Assembly (NCBI GenBank): GCA_003223165.1
Contig: QHXZ01000048.1
Coordinates: 1 to 37,107 of the forward strand
Length of the DNA stretch: 37,107 bases
DNA from: Acidobacteriota bacterium
Lineage (GTDB): Bacteria > Acidobacteriota > Polarisedimenticolia > Gp22-AA2
Direction of reading: 5' to 3'
Shown here: positions 26,234 to 34,966 of the stretch, piece by piece
Layout: each line of letters opens with the position of its first letter
How positions within the stretch are numbered: position 1 is the stretch's first letter
Program-made: the position numbers and the translations under genes
The notes under the pieces: model-generated
The model's database searches: none
What the model saw: only the letters and a program-made list of their open reading frames with translations
Told to the model about the DNA's origin: nothing

Positions 26234-27424
26234 TCAGGAGACCAGGTTGTACAGCGTGTCTCGCTGGCGGGGCTGGTAGCCGGCCTCCCGGATGAGGCGC
26301 TCGATCTCCGACCGGGTCGTGCAGCCGTAAGCACCGGCCGCGCGCACGACGTTCTCCTCGATCATCGTGCTCCCCATGTCGTTGGCGCCGAACTTCAGGG
26401 CGATCTGCCCGATCTCCTTGCCCTGGGTCACCCAGGAGGACTGGATGTTCGGGATGTTGTCGAGGAACAGGCGGCTGATGGCCTGGGTCCTCAAGTAGTC
26501 CGCGCTCGACACCTCCCGGCCGCCCAGCGCGGTGTTCTCGGCCTTGTAGGTCCAGGAGATGAAGGCGGTGAACGCCGCGGCTCCTCCCGCGAGGCTCGTG
26601 TCCTGCAGGTTCCGGACGGCCGCCAGGTGCGCGACGCGATCGGCGTAGGTCTCGACGTGGCCGAACATCATCGTGGCGGTCGTCGGCAGGCCCTGGCGGT
26701 GCGCCTCCTCCATCACGGCCAGCCAGTCCCGGGACATCGTCTTGAGGGGGGAGATCGCCTGGCGCACCGCGTCCACGAGGATCTCCCCGCCACCGCCGGG
26801 GATGCTGTGAAGCCCCGCCGCCTTCAGCCGTCGCAGCACTTCGGCCAGCGGCCGCTTCGAGACCTTGACGACGTGCTGGATCTCCGGCGGCGAGAAGGCG
26901 TGGATGTGCAGGCGGGGGAAGCGCCGGCGGAAGGAGCGCAGGAGGTCTTCGTACCACTCGAGGGGCAGGTCGGGGTGATGGCCCCCCTGCATCAGGATGC
27001 CGGTCCCGCCGAGCGCCAGCGTCTCCTCGATCTTGGCGAAGAGCGATTCCCGGCTGTGCAGGTAACCCTCGGGATGGCCCGGGTCGCGGTAGAAGGCGCA
27101 GAACGAGCAGCGCACGACGCAGACGTTGGTGTAGTTGATGTTGCGATCGACGATGTAGGTGACGATCGGATCGGGGTGCAGGCGCCGCCGGACGAGGTCG
27201 GCGGCGATGCCGAGATCGAGGAGAGGGGCCTCCCGGAAGAGGGCCAGGGCCTGCTCCGGCCCGACGCGCCCGCCCGAGACGGCGCGTTCGAGGATCGCCT
27301 CGATCCGCGCGCTCGACCGGCGGGGCGAGCGCAGCGCCGCGTCATCGACCTTCTCCCAGGGGGCCCCGGGCTCCTGAAGGGGCGGCTCCTCCTGATGCCT
27401 GCCGGGATCCTGGATCTCGCTCAC
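26234..27424 (-). CDS. mqnC: Cyclic dehypoxanthinyl futalosine synthase
   Basis: NINYTNVCVVRCSFCAFYR radical SAM motif; AAGLHSIPGGGGEIL; DNIPNIQSSWVTQG. Confidence 0.92.
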   Translation of the reverse strand: MSEIQDPGRHQEEPPLQEPGAPWEKVDDAALRSPRRSSARIEAILERAVSGGRVGPEQALALFREAPLLDLGIAADLVRRRLHPDPIVTYIVDRNINYTNVCVVRCSFCAFYRDPGHPEGYLHSRESLFAKIEETLALGGTGILMQGGHHPDLPLEWYEDLLRSFRRRFPRLHIHAFSPPEIQHVVKVSKRPLAEVLRRLKAAGLHSIPGGGGEILVDAVRQAISPLKTMSRDWLAVMEEAHRQGLPTTATMMFGHVETYADRVAHLAAVRNLQDTSLAGGAAAFTAFISWTYKAENTALGGREVSSADYLRTQAISRLFLDNIPNIQSSWVTQGKEIGQIALKFGANDMGSTMIEENVVRAAGAYGCTTRSEIERLIREAGYQPRQRDTLYNLVS

Positions 27425-28257
27425 CGCGGCCCTCTCCCCGCCTGGGCCGGCTCGAGGTCCGCCGGAGCCGCGAACTGGATCGCGCGGCGCCCCGGGACGA
27501 GCCCCGACTCGCTCGCCTGCCGGTAAAAGAGGTCCAACCCGCGCGCCTCCTCCGACCCGAGGTGGTAATGGATGTTGACGCGCAGGTACTCCTCGATCGA
27601 GGCGGCCGGAAGGCGCAGCCGCGCCGCCGCCTCGCGCGCGATGAGGGGGAGATTGGCGGCGCCGATCTGGCGCGACTCGAGGAAGGGCCGCACGCCGTCC
27701 GGAAGGACGACTCCCCTCCGCACGGCCCAGAGGGCGAAGACGAAAGGCAGTCCAGTGATCTCGTGCCAGGCCGCGGCCAGGTCGAGGACGTGCAGGCCGG
27801 TGGTGTCCGCCGTCAGGGCCGCGTCCCCGATCAGGAGCGCCGCATCGTTGTCGCGCAGCATCTCGCGCAGCGTGGGGGCCCGCTCCACGAACGCCACGTC
27901 ACGCAGGTCGCGGTGCTCCAGGACCAGCCTCAGCAGCGCCGCCGAGGTGCGGGAATTCTCGTCGAGGGCCACGCGGCGCACCCTGTCGAGCGGCACGCGG
28001 GAGGCGAGGTAGACCGAGCGCGCCCGGCGCTTCGAGGCGATGCACAGGTACGGCAGCAGGGCGACGTCGTCGAGCCGCTGGTACTCGATCGACGGGATCA
28101 GTCCGGCGTCGGCGCGGCCGGCCGCCAGCAGGTCCGGAATGCGCGAGGGCGGGACCTGCAAGACCTCGAAGGTGTCACGGAAAGGTCCCCTGCGGAACCC
28201 CCACGTCAGGGGGTCGGCGTTCACGTACTGGACCGAGGCCAGCTTCAGACGGGTCAT
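27421..28257 (-). CDS. mqnA: Chorismate dehydratase
   Basis: KLASVQYVNADPLTWGF; DAGLIPSIEYQRL; VALDENSRTSAALLRL; LIGDAAL; ATGA overlap with mqnC. Confidence 0.92.
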   Translation of the reverse strand: MTRLKLASVQYVNADPLTWGFRRGPFRDTFEVLQVPPSRIPDLLAAGRADAGLIPSIEYQRLDDVALLPYLCIASKRRARSVYLASRVPLDRVRRVALDENSRTSAALLRLVLEHRDLRDVAFVERAPTLREMLRDNDAALLIGDAALTADTTGLHVLDLAAAWHEITGLPFVFALWAVRRGVVLPDGVRPFLESRQIGAANLPLIAREAAARLRLPAASIEEYLRVNIHYHLGSEEARGLDLFYRQASESGLVPGRRAIQFAAPADLEPAQAGRGPR

Positions 28258-28419
28258 CGGGATCGCGGGCTCCACGGTGGGACCGGGGCTTCCAAGGGGC
28301 GCCCATTTTACCAGAAGGCGCACGCGAGTCAACGCGCCTCCGGGCGGGGCGCTCGCGGCGTTGAACTCCAAAGTCTCGATCGCTTAGAGTGTCGGGACGA
28401 GGCCCTGAGGGAGAGGCGC

Positions 28420-28659
28420 TTGGAGAGACCCGTGCTGTGCATCGTCTATCTTCTTTACTGTGTGGAAGCGGGGGTGTTCCTCCTCCTGGTCCCCTGGTCG
28501 ATCCTCTGGTCGAACAGCTACTTCGCCCAGATGCCGGCCCTGCGGACCGTGCTGCTCAGCGGCTACCTGAGGGGCGGGATCTCGGCCCTCGGACTGCTGC
28601 ACCTGGTGGTCGCGGTGATCGACTTCCTCGCCTTCCGTCGCGCCCTGAGGGGCGCATGA
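28420..28659 (+). CDS. Small (79 aa) membrane protein (TTG start)
   Basis: Two hydrophobic helices; GAGGGAGAGG SD; overlaps thiE start. Confidence 0.65.
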   Translation: MERPVLCIVYLLYCVEAGVFLLLVPWSILWSNSYFAQMPALRTVLLSGYLRGGISALGLLHLVVAVIDFLAFRRALRGA

Positions 28660-29315
28660 GCCCGGTGGCCGCGGGGAGCCCCCCGGGGATTTGCTTCGTC
28701 ACCGACCGCAGCGCGACCGGCGGGCGGCCGCTCTTGGAGATCATCCGTGCGGCGCTGGCCGGCGGCGCCGATCGGATCCAGGTGCGGGAGAAGGACCTGC
28801 AGGGGAGGGCCCTCCTCGAGCTGGCACGCGCCGTCGTCGAGGCCGCGAAGACGGCGGGGGGACGGGCCCGCGTGGTGGTGAACGACCGGCTCGACGTGGC
28901 TCTTGCGGCCCGGGCGGCGGGCGTGCACCTGCCGGCCGAGGGCCTGCCGATCGAGCCGGTGCGGCGGCGGGCGGCCGGGCGGTTCCTGATCGGCCGCTCG
29001 GCGCATTCCCTGGCCGAGGCGCAGAGAGCGCGGAAGGACGGGGCGGACTACGTGATCCTCGGCCCGATCTTCCCGACACCGAGCAAGGCCGGTCTCGGCG
29101 AGCCGCTCGGCACGGAAACGCTGCGCAAGGCGGCCGTGACGCTCCCGATCCCGGTCTGGGCGATCGGCGGGATCGGGCCGGCGAACGCCGCCGCGCTGCG
29201 CGGCATCCCGATCGCAGGGGTGGCGGCCATCTCGGCGATCGCCGGCGCGCCGGACCCCGCCGCCGCCGTCCGTGCCCTGCGCGAGGCTCTGGCCCCCGGG
29301 CCCCCGGCAGCCTGA
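28656..29315 (+). CDS. thiE: Thiamine phosphate synthase
   Basis: DRIQVREKDLQGRALLELA; VVNDRLDVALAARAAGVHL; DYVILGPIFPTPSK; PVWAIGGI. Confidence 0.94.
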   Translation: MSPVAAGSPPGICFVTDRSATGGRPLLEIIRAALAGGADRIQVREKDLQGRALLELARAVVEAAKTAGGRARVVVNDRLDVALAARAAGVHLPAEGLPIEPVRRRAAGRFLIGRSAHSLAEAQRARKDGADYVILGPIFPTPSKAGLGEPLGTETLRKAAVTLPIPVWAIGGIGPANAAALRGIPIAGVAAISAIAGAPDPAAAVRALREALAPGPPAA

Positions 29316-29316
29316 G

Positions 29317-30396
29317 TCATCCGCGCGCGGTGGCCGCGGGCGCGCGCACCAGCTGGCCGCAGGCCGCCCCGATGTCCCGCCCCTTGCTCCAGCGGATCGA
29401 CGCGGGGATGCCGCGCGCCAGGAGCGCGTCCCGGAAGCGCCCGGCCCGCTCGCCGTCCGGCGCCCGGAAGCCCGGCACGCCCGCTTCGTTGTAAGGGATC
29501 AGGTTGACCTTCGCCCGCACGCCGCGCAGGAGCCGTGCCATGCGCGCCGCGTCCTGGGGCGTGTCGTTCTTTCCATCGAGCAGCAGGTACTCGAAGGTGA
29601 GCTTCTCGCGCGTTCCCAGAGGAAAGCTCCGGCAGGCCGCCATGAGCGACTCGAGCCCGTACTTGCGGTTGATCGGCATCAGCTCGCCGCGCAGCGCGTC
29701 CTGTGTGGCGGCCAGCGACACGGCGAGTCGCGGCCGGGGCGCTTCGCGCCCGAGGCGCTCGATCCCCGGCACCAGGCCCGCCGTCGACAGCGTGACCCGG
29801 CGGGGAGGCAGCCCGAAACCGCGCGGGTCGACCAGGATCCGGAACGCCTTCATCACCGCCGCGTAGTTGTTGAGCGGCTCCCCCATCCCCATGAAGACGA
29901 TGCGGCACCGGCCGGGCGCGAAGCCGACGTCCCGGGCCAGGACGGCGACCTGGCCGACGATCTCCCCCGGCGACAGGTCGCGCACCAGGCCCATGGTGCC
30001 GGTCAGGCAGAAGGAGCAGGCGAGCGGGCAGCCGATCTGGGACGAGAGGCACAAGGTGATGCGCCGGCCGTGGACCATGTAGACCGACTCGATCTCGCCT
30101 CCGTCGTCCAACGCCAGGACATACTTGCGCGAGCCGTCGGTCGACTGCCGCACCTCGCGGACCCGAGGCCAGGCCACGCGGAAGCGCAGGGAGAGGTCCC
30201 GGCGCAGGCCCGCCGGCAGGTCGGTCATGGCGTGAAAGTCGGTCTCCTGGCGGCCGTGCATCCAGTGATAGATCTGCGCGGCGTGGAACGGTCGTGGCGC
30301 GAGCGGGCCCAGGACCGCCATCAGCGAGTCGGTGTCGCGGCCGTAGAGATTGGGGAGGCGGGATCCCGGTTCGTCCGCCGCTGCGGAGATGTCCAT
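29317..30396 (-). CDS. rlmN: 23S rRNA (adenine2503-C2)-methyltransferase RlmN
   Basis: CLSSQIGCPLACSFCLTGTMGLVRDLSPGEIVGQ; FMGMGEPLNNY; RVTLSTAGLVP. Confidence 0.97.
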   Translation of the reverse strand: MDISAAADEPGSRLPNLYGRDTDSLMAVLGPLAPRPFHAAQIYHWMHGRQETDFHAMTDLPAGLRRDLSLRFRVAWPRVREVRQSTDGSRKYVLALDDGGEIESVYMVHGRRITLCLSSQIGCPLACSFCLTGTMGLVRDLSPGEIVGQVAVLARDVGFAPGRCRIVFMGMGEPLNNYAAVMKAFRILVDPRGFGLPPRRVTLSTAGLVPGIERLGREAPRPRLAVSLAATQDALRGELMPINRKYGLESLMAACRSFPLGTREKLTFEYLLLDGKNDTPQDAARMARLLRGVRAKVNLIPYNEAGVPGFRAPDGERAGRFRDALLARGIPASIRWSKGRDIGAACGQLVRAPAATARG

Positions 30397-30463
30397 CGCT
30401 CATCCTCTCGGGAGCCCATTGTAGCCCAGGAGCCCGACGGCCTCTTCGGGATGGACCCGGGCC

Positions 30464-31441
30464 TCAGGCGGCGGCGCGCCCGTAGTGGATGCGGGGGTCG
30501 AGGTAGAGGTAGGCCAGGTCCACGGCCAGGTTCACGAGCACGAAGACGACGGTCAGGAAGAGCACGCACCCTTCGACGACCGGCAGGTCCTTGAGAGCGA
30601 TGGCGCGTACGATCGTCTTGCCGAGGCCCGGCCAGGCGAAGACGTACTCGGTGGCGACCGCGCCGCCCAGGAGGGCCGCGAAGTCGAGGCCGACGAAGGT
30701 GACGACGGGAAGCAGGGCGTTCTTGAGAGCGTGGTAGACGAAGATGCGCAGCGCCGAGGCGCCCTTGGCGGCGGCCGTCCTGAGGTACTCGGCGCTGCCC
30801 GTTTCGATCAGGCTCGTGCGGGTGAGCCGCGCGATGGCCCCCAGCGAGACCAGCGACAGGGTGACCGCCGGGAGGACCAGGTGGTCCCACTCGGGCAGCC
30901 GGATCCCGAGGAAGGGGACGATCGCTCCGTCCATGCCGTAGCCGAGGACCGGCAGCCAGGCCAGGCGCGATGCGAACAGAAGCATCAGCATCAGCCCGAG
31001 CCAGAAGACCGGGGTCGAGGTGCCCAGCAGGGCCAGGATCAGGACCAGGTGATCCAGCAGGCGTCCGTGGTGCGCCGCGGCGAGCGCCCCCAGGACCAGG
31101 CCGCCGCCCGCCGCGATGAGCATGGCGGCCACGGCGAGGATGAAGGTGGCCGGAAAGCAGTCGCGGATGATCGCCGTCACCGGCCGGCGCTGGATGTAGG
31201 AGACCCCCAGGTCGCCCCGCAGGAGCTTCCCCAGGTAGCGCAGGTACTGGATCGGCGCGGGAGCGTCGAGCCCCCATTCAGCGCGAATCGAGTCGATCAC
31301 CTCGGAGTCGACCCCCTGCCCGCCTGCGATGAGCCGGGCGGGATCGCCGGGCAGCAGGAACAGGAGGGCCCAGACGAGGGTCGCGGCGGCCAGAAGGACG
31401 GGCGCCAGGCCGAGGAGCCGCCGCAGGACGTAGCTGGCCAT
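30464..31441 (-). CDS. ABC transporter permease, DppB type
   Basis: FLLPGDPARLI; EYLRTAAAKGASALRIFVYHALKNALLPVVT. Confidence 0.93.
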   Translation of the reverse strand: MASYVLRRLLGLAPVLLAAATLVWALLFLLPGDPARLIAGGQGVDSEVIDSIRAEWGLDAPAPIQYLRYLGKLLRGDLGVSYIQRRPVTAIIRDCFPATFILAVAAMLIAAGGGLVLGALAAAHHGRLLDHLVLILALLGTSTPVFWLGLMLMLLFASRLAWLPVLGYGMDGAIVPFLGIRLPEWDHLVLPAVTLSLVSLGAIARLTRTSLIETGSAEYLRTAAAKGASALRIFVYHALKNALLPVVTFVGLDFAALLGGAVATEYVFAWPGLGKTIVRAIALKDLPVVEGCVLFLTVVFVLVNLAVDLAYLYLDPRIHYGRAAA

Positions 31442-31444
31442 CGC

Positions 31445-33085
31445 TCAGGAGGGGCTCTTCTCGATCCGCAGCCTCTCGAGCGGGATCCGGAACTCGCCGA
31501 GGGGCGTCGGCACGACCCCCTTGACGTAGGGCTTGAAGAGCGTGGAGGACTGGTAGTAGTTGAGGAAGATCCAGACGGCGTCCTCCATGACGGCGACGCG
31601 CTCCGCCTGCCGGTAGAGGCCGGCGCGTTGCGCCTCGTCGGTGAGGGAGAGCGCCCGATCGAGCAGATCGTCCACACGCGGGTTGCGGTAGCGGATGTGG
31701 TTGCCGGCCGGCCCGAAATTGGACGAGTGCAAAAGCGGGCGCAGGATGGCGTCGGTATCGGGGTAGTCGAGGAACCAGCCGAAGCGGAACATCTGCGCCT
31801 GGCCGGGCGCTTCGGGCGTTCCCTCCACGGCCTTCAGGTAGGCGCTCCAGTCGACCTCCTTGATGCTGATCGGCGCGCCGATGTTCTTCAGGTCGGCCTG
31901 GATCGCCTCGGCGACGCGGCGGTTGTCCTCGCTGGTGTTGACCCAGAGCGCGATCGGCGGCAGGCCGCGCCCCTCCGGGTACCCCGCCTCGGCGAGCAGT
32001 TGTTTCGCCCTGGCCGGGTCGCAGGGATAGCCGGGCAGGTTCGGGTCGTAACCGGGCAGCCCCGGCGGGATGATGCCGTGCGCCGGCAGGTATCCGGGGA
32101 TCAGGACCTCCCAGAGGTACTTCTTGTCCACGGCGTAGTTGAAGGCCTGGCGCAGCTTGACGTTCCCCTTGAAGGGGGGCAGCGCCAGATTGAACCCGAT
32201 GTAGCCGGTGGCGAGGTAGGGGTAGTAAAGGATCTGCGATCCCAGCTCCTCCTGCAGCGCCTTGTCGTCCGGCGGCGGCACTTCGTCCAGGCTGTCGAGA
32301 CCCCCGGCGCGGTACTCCTGCGTGGCGCTGGCGCGGTTTTCGATGATGCGCGCCACCACGCGGTCCAGGGCGGGCCTGCCGCCGTAGTAGCCGTCGAAGG
32401 CGAGGAGCTCGATGAAGTTCGACTGCTCCCAGCGGGCCAGGCGGAACGGTCCGCAGCCCATCGGGGCTCGCAGGTAGGCCTTCGAAGGGTCCTCGTACAC
32501 TTCGCGCGGCACAATCGAGGCCGGAAGCAGGGACAGCAGGCCGAGGAAGGGCGCGAACGGCTTCTTGAGCCGCAGCACGACGGTCCTGTCGTCCATCACC
32601 TTGAGCCCTTCGATCGTGGCGCTCCTGCCCTCGGTGAAGTCCCTCGCTCCCACGATCGGATCGAGCGCCCAGCGCCACGGGGCGTTGGTCTCCTTGCGCA
32701 GCGTACGCATGAAGGAGTACTCGACGTCGCGCGCGCCGACGGGGCGGCCATTGTGGAAGGTCACGCCGTCGCGCAGGCGGAAGGAGTAGGTCAGGCGGTC
32801 CGGAGAGATCGTCCAGGATGCCGCGACCGCCGGGCGGACCAGGAGCGTCCCGGGATCGATCTCGACCAGGCCGCGGAACAGGTTGTTCAGGACGGCGCCC
32901 GAGAGGTTGTCGGTGGACAGCGCGGGGTCGAGGGTCGGCGGGTCCTCCCGCAGGCGGAACCGGAAGACCTGCTCGGCCTTGGTCACCCGCGCGGGCCCGG
33001 GGCCGCACGCCAGGCCCGGCGCGACCGCCGCGGCGAGCGCGAGGCCGAGGAGGAGCCGTCCCACCATCAGGGGTCGGAAGCGCAC
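31445..33085 (-). CDS. Peptide/nickel-type ABC substrate-binding lipoprotein
   Basis: Signal peptide with GLACG lipobox; REDPPTLDPALSTDNLSG; SBP family 5 pattern. Confidence 0.93.
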   Translation of the reverse strand: MRFRPLMVGRLLLGLALAAAVAPGLACGPGPARVTKAEQVFRFRLREDPPTLDPALSTDNLSGAVLNNLFRGLVEIDPGTLLVRPAVAASWTISPDRLTYSFRLRDGVTFHNGRPVGARDVEYSFMRTLRKETNAPWRWALDPIVGARDFTEGRSATIEGLKVMDDRTVVLRLKKPFAPFLGLLSLLPASIVPREVYEDPSKAYLRAPMGCGPFRLARWEQSNFIELLAFDGYYGGRPALDRVVARIIENRASATQEYRAGGLDSLDEVPPPDDKALQEELGSQILYYPYLATGYIGFNLALPPFKGNVKLRQAFNYAVDKKYLWEVLIPGYLPAHGIIPPGLPGYDPNLPGYPCDPARAKQLLAEAGYPEGRGLPPIALWVNTSEDNRRVAEAIQADLKNIGAPISIKEVDWSAYLKAVEGTPEAPGQAQMFRFGWFLDYPDTDAILRPLLHSSNFGPAGNHIRYRNPRVDDLLDRALSLTDEAQRAGLYRQAERVAVMEDAVWIFLNYYQSSTLFKPYVKGVVPTPLGEFRIPLERLRIEKSPS

Positions 33086-33127
33086 GGTGAACCATCCTTC
33101 GCGGCCCGATGTTCCGGGCGCGCGCGT

Positions 33128-34042
33128 TCAGGCGGCGATCACCCGCCGGCGCGGATCGAGCAGGTCCCTGATCCCGTCGCCCAGCAGGTTGAAGCCCAGC
33201 ACCACGACGAGGATCGCCATGCCGGGGGCGATGCAGACCCACGGCTTGGAGAGGATGTACGCCTGGCCCTCGGTCACCATCGTCCCCCAGGACGGCAGGG
33301 GCGGCCGCGCCCCGACGCCCAGGAAGGAGAGCCATGCCTCCATGAGGATGTTCCCGCCTATCCCGAGGGTCGCCGCGACGATCAGCGGGCCGAGGGCGTT
33401 CGGCAGCAGGTGCCGCATGACCACGCGCGCGCCATTGGCGCCGAGGGCCTGCGCGGCCTGGGCGAATTCCCGCGCCCGGATCCTCAGGACTTCGCCCCGC
33501 ACCAGGCGGGCGATCTTGGCCCAGCCGAGGAAACCGAGCACCAGGAACACCATCCCGATCGAGGGGTGCGGCAGGTGGCGCAGGAAGGGCGCCGTCTCGG
33601 GATCCGGGACGGCGGCGATGATCGCCAGCGCCAGAAGCGGCTCGGGGAAGGCGAAGACGAGCTCGGCGCAACGCATCAGGAGGGCGTCGGTGCGGCCCCC
33701 GAAGTACCCCGCGAACGCGCCGACGATCGTGCCGAGGACCAGGGCGATCGCCTCGGCGAGCAGCCCGGCCTCGAGCGAGATGCGCGTGCCGCTGATCAGC
33801 CGGCTGAGCAGATCGCGCCCCAGCGTATCGGTCCCCAGAAGATGGAGCGCATCGGGAGGCGTCGGCGGCGTGATCGAGCGCGGTGCCACCTGGTCGAAGG
33901 GGCCGTAGCCGACGAGCGAGACCAGCCAGGGGGCCAGCGCGGCGCACAGCACGAAGGCCGCGACGAGCAGCGCGCCGATCATCAGGGAGAGCCGCGCGCC
34001 CAGGAACGGCAGGCGCACGCGCGGGGGCGGAACGGGCGTCAC
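33128..34042 (-). CDS. ABC transporter permease, DppC type (GTG start)
   Basis: HLLGTDTLGRDLLSRLISGTRISL; REFAQAAQALGANGARVVMRHLLPNALGPLIV; EAWLSFLGVG. Confidence 0.93.
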   Translation of the reverse strand: MTPVPPPRVRLPFLGARLSLMIGALLVAAFVLCAALAPWLVSLVGYGPFDQVAPRSITPPTPPDALHLLGTDTLGRDLLSRLISGTRISLEAGLLAEAIALVLGTIVGAFAGYFGGRTDALLMRCAELVFAFPEPLLALAIIAAVPDPETAPFLRHLPHPSIGMVFLVLGFLGWAKIARLVRGEVLRIRAREFAQAAQALGANGARVVMRHLLPNALGPLIVAATLGIGGNILMEAWLSFLGVGARPPLPSWGTMVTEGQAYILSKPWVCIAPGMAILVVVLGFNLLGDGIRDLLDPRRRVIAA

Positions 34043-34049
34043 GCGCGGG

Positions 34050-34055
34050 ACTATA
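34050..34055 (-). promoter_or_regulatory. -10 element of the ABC operon, leaderless geometry
   Basis: Minus strand TATAGT - 7 nt - GTG start; -35 weak. Confidence 0.5.
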
Positions 34056-34072
34056 GCACAGCGCCGCGCGCC

Positions 34073-34101
34073 TTGATTCGGTGGGGTCCCTGTGCTAGTT
34101 T
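34073..34101 (+). promoter_or_regulatory. Promoter of TPR protein, near-leaderless
   Basis: TTGATT - 17 nt - TAGTTT - 10 nt - ATG. Confidence 0.5.
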
Positions 34102-34111
34102 GCGGGCTCGC

Positions 34112-34801
34112 ATGAACAAGGATCAAATCCAGTTCCTCGTGTCGGGCATCCTGTTCGGCTTCCTGGTCGGGTTCCTCATCGCCTACGCCGTGTACGAGCC
34201 GCGCGTGGTGCAGCAAGCGGCCCCCGTACCGGCCGCCGGGAACATGGGCATGTCCGGCGCCGGGGCGGCTCCCGTCGAGGCCGACGCCGCGGCTCCCGGC
34301 ACGACGGCGCCCGGGGCCGCGCCCTCCGGGGCGGCCGGCGGCGCGGCGGCCGAACAGACCATGGCGCGCGTCTTCGAAGAGGTCGCGGCGCTCAAGCAGG
34401 CCATCCAGAAGAACCCAAAGGACACGCAGGCGCTCCTTCGGCTCGCCAACATGTATCACGACGTCGGCAAATACAAGGAAGCGGTCGACTACTACAAGCA
34501 GGCGCTCGAGGTGCTGCCCGCCGATGTCGACGCGCGGACCGACATGGGAAGCTGCCTGCGCGAGCTGGGCATGGCCGACGAGGCGATCGCGCAGTTCCAG
34601 AAGTCGCTGTCGTACAACTCCCGGCACTGGCCCACCTGGTTCAACCTGAGCATCGTCTACCTGTTCGACAAGCGCGACCTCCCGGCCGCCAGCGCCGCCA
34701 TCGCCAAGGTCGAGGAGCTGAACCCCACGCTCAAGGAGCTGCCCCTGCTCAAGGACGCGCTCAAGAAAGCGAGCGAGGGGAGCAGCCGGAAGTCGTCCTA
34801 A
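34112..34801 (+). CDS. Membrane-anchored tetratricopeptide repeat protein
   Basis: N-terminal TM; Ala/Pro linker; TPR motifs (ALLRLANMYHDVGKYKEAVDYYKQALEVLP). Confidence 0.9.
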   Translation: MNKDQIQFLVSGILFGFLVGFLIAYAVYEPRVVQQAAPVPAAGNMGMSGAGAAPVEADAAAPGTTAPGAAPSGAAGGAAAEQTMARVFEEVAALKQAIQKNPKDTQALLRLANMYHDVGKYKEAVDYYKQALEVLPADVDARTDMGSCLRELGMADEAIAQFQKSLSYNSRHWPTWFNLSIVYLFDKRDLPAASAAIAKVEELNPTLKELPLLKDALKKASEGSSRKSS

Positions 34802-34896
34802 GGCGCTGCACGACAGGGATTTGCGCGCCGGCGCGCCCCCGGAATGCCGGTTGGGGGAGCGGCCGGATCCCCCCTATCCTCAAGAGCCCACGCGGT

Positions 34897-34924
34897 TTGA
34901 CTTCCATCCCCCGGAGCATAAATT
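34897..34924 (+). promoter_or_regulatory. Promoter upstream of large TPR protein
   Basis: TTGACT - 16 nt - TAAATT. Confidence 0.55.
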
Positions 34925-34966
34925 GAGACGGGTGCGCGGGGTCCGTGTGTCCCGCCAGGCGGTGTC

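Noticed and set aside
26042-27526. 494-aa plus-strand ORF opposite mqnC
   Set aside because: Shadow ORF of a well-supported mqnC; composition typical of antisense GC-rich frames.
30485-34801. 1438-aa plus-strand ORF
   Set aside because: Antisense to the three ABC transporter genes with Arg/Gly/Glu-rich composition; only the last 230 residues (TPR protein from 34112) are supported.
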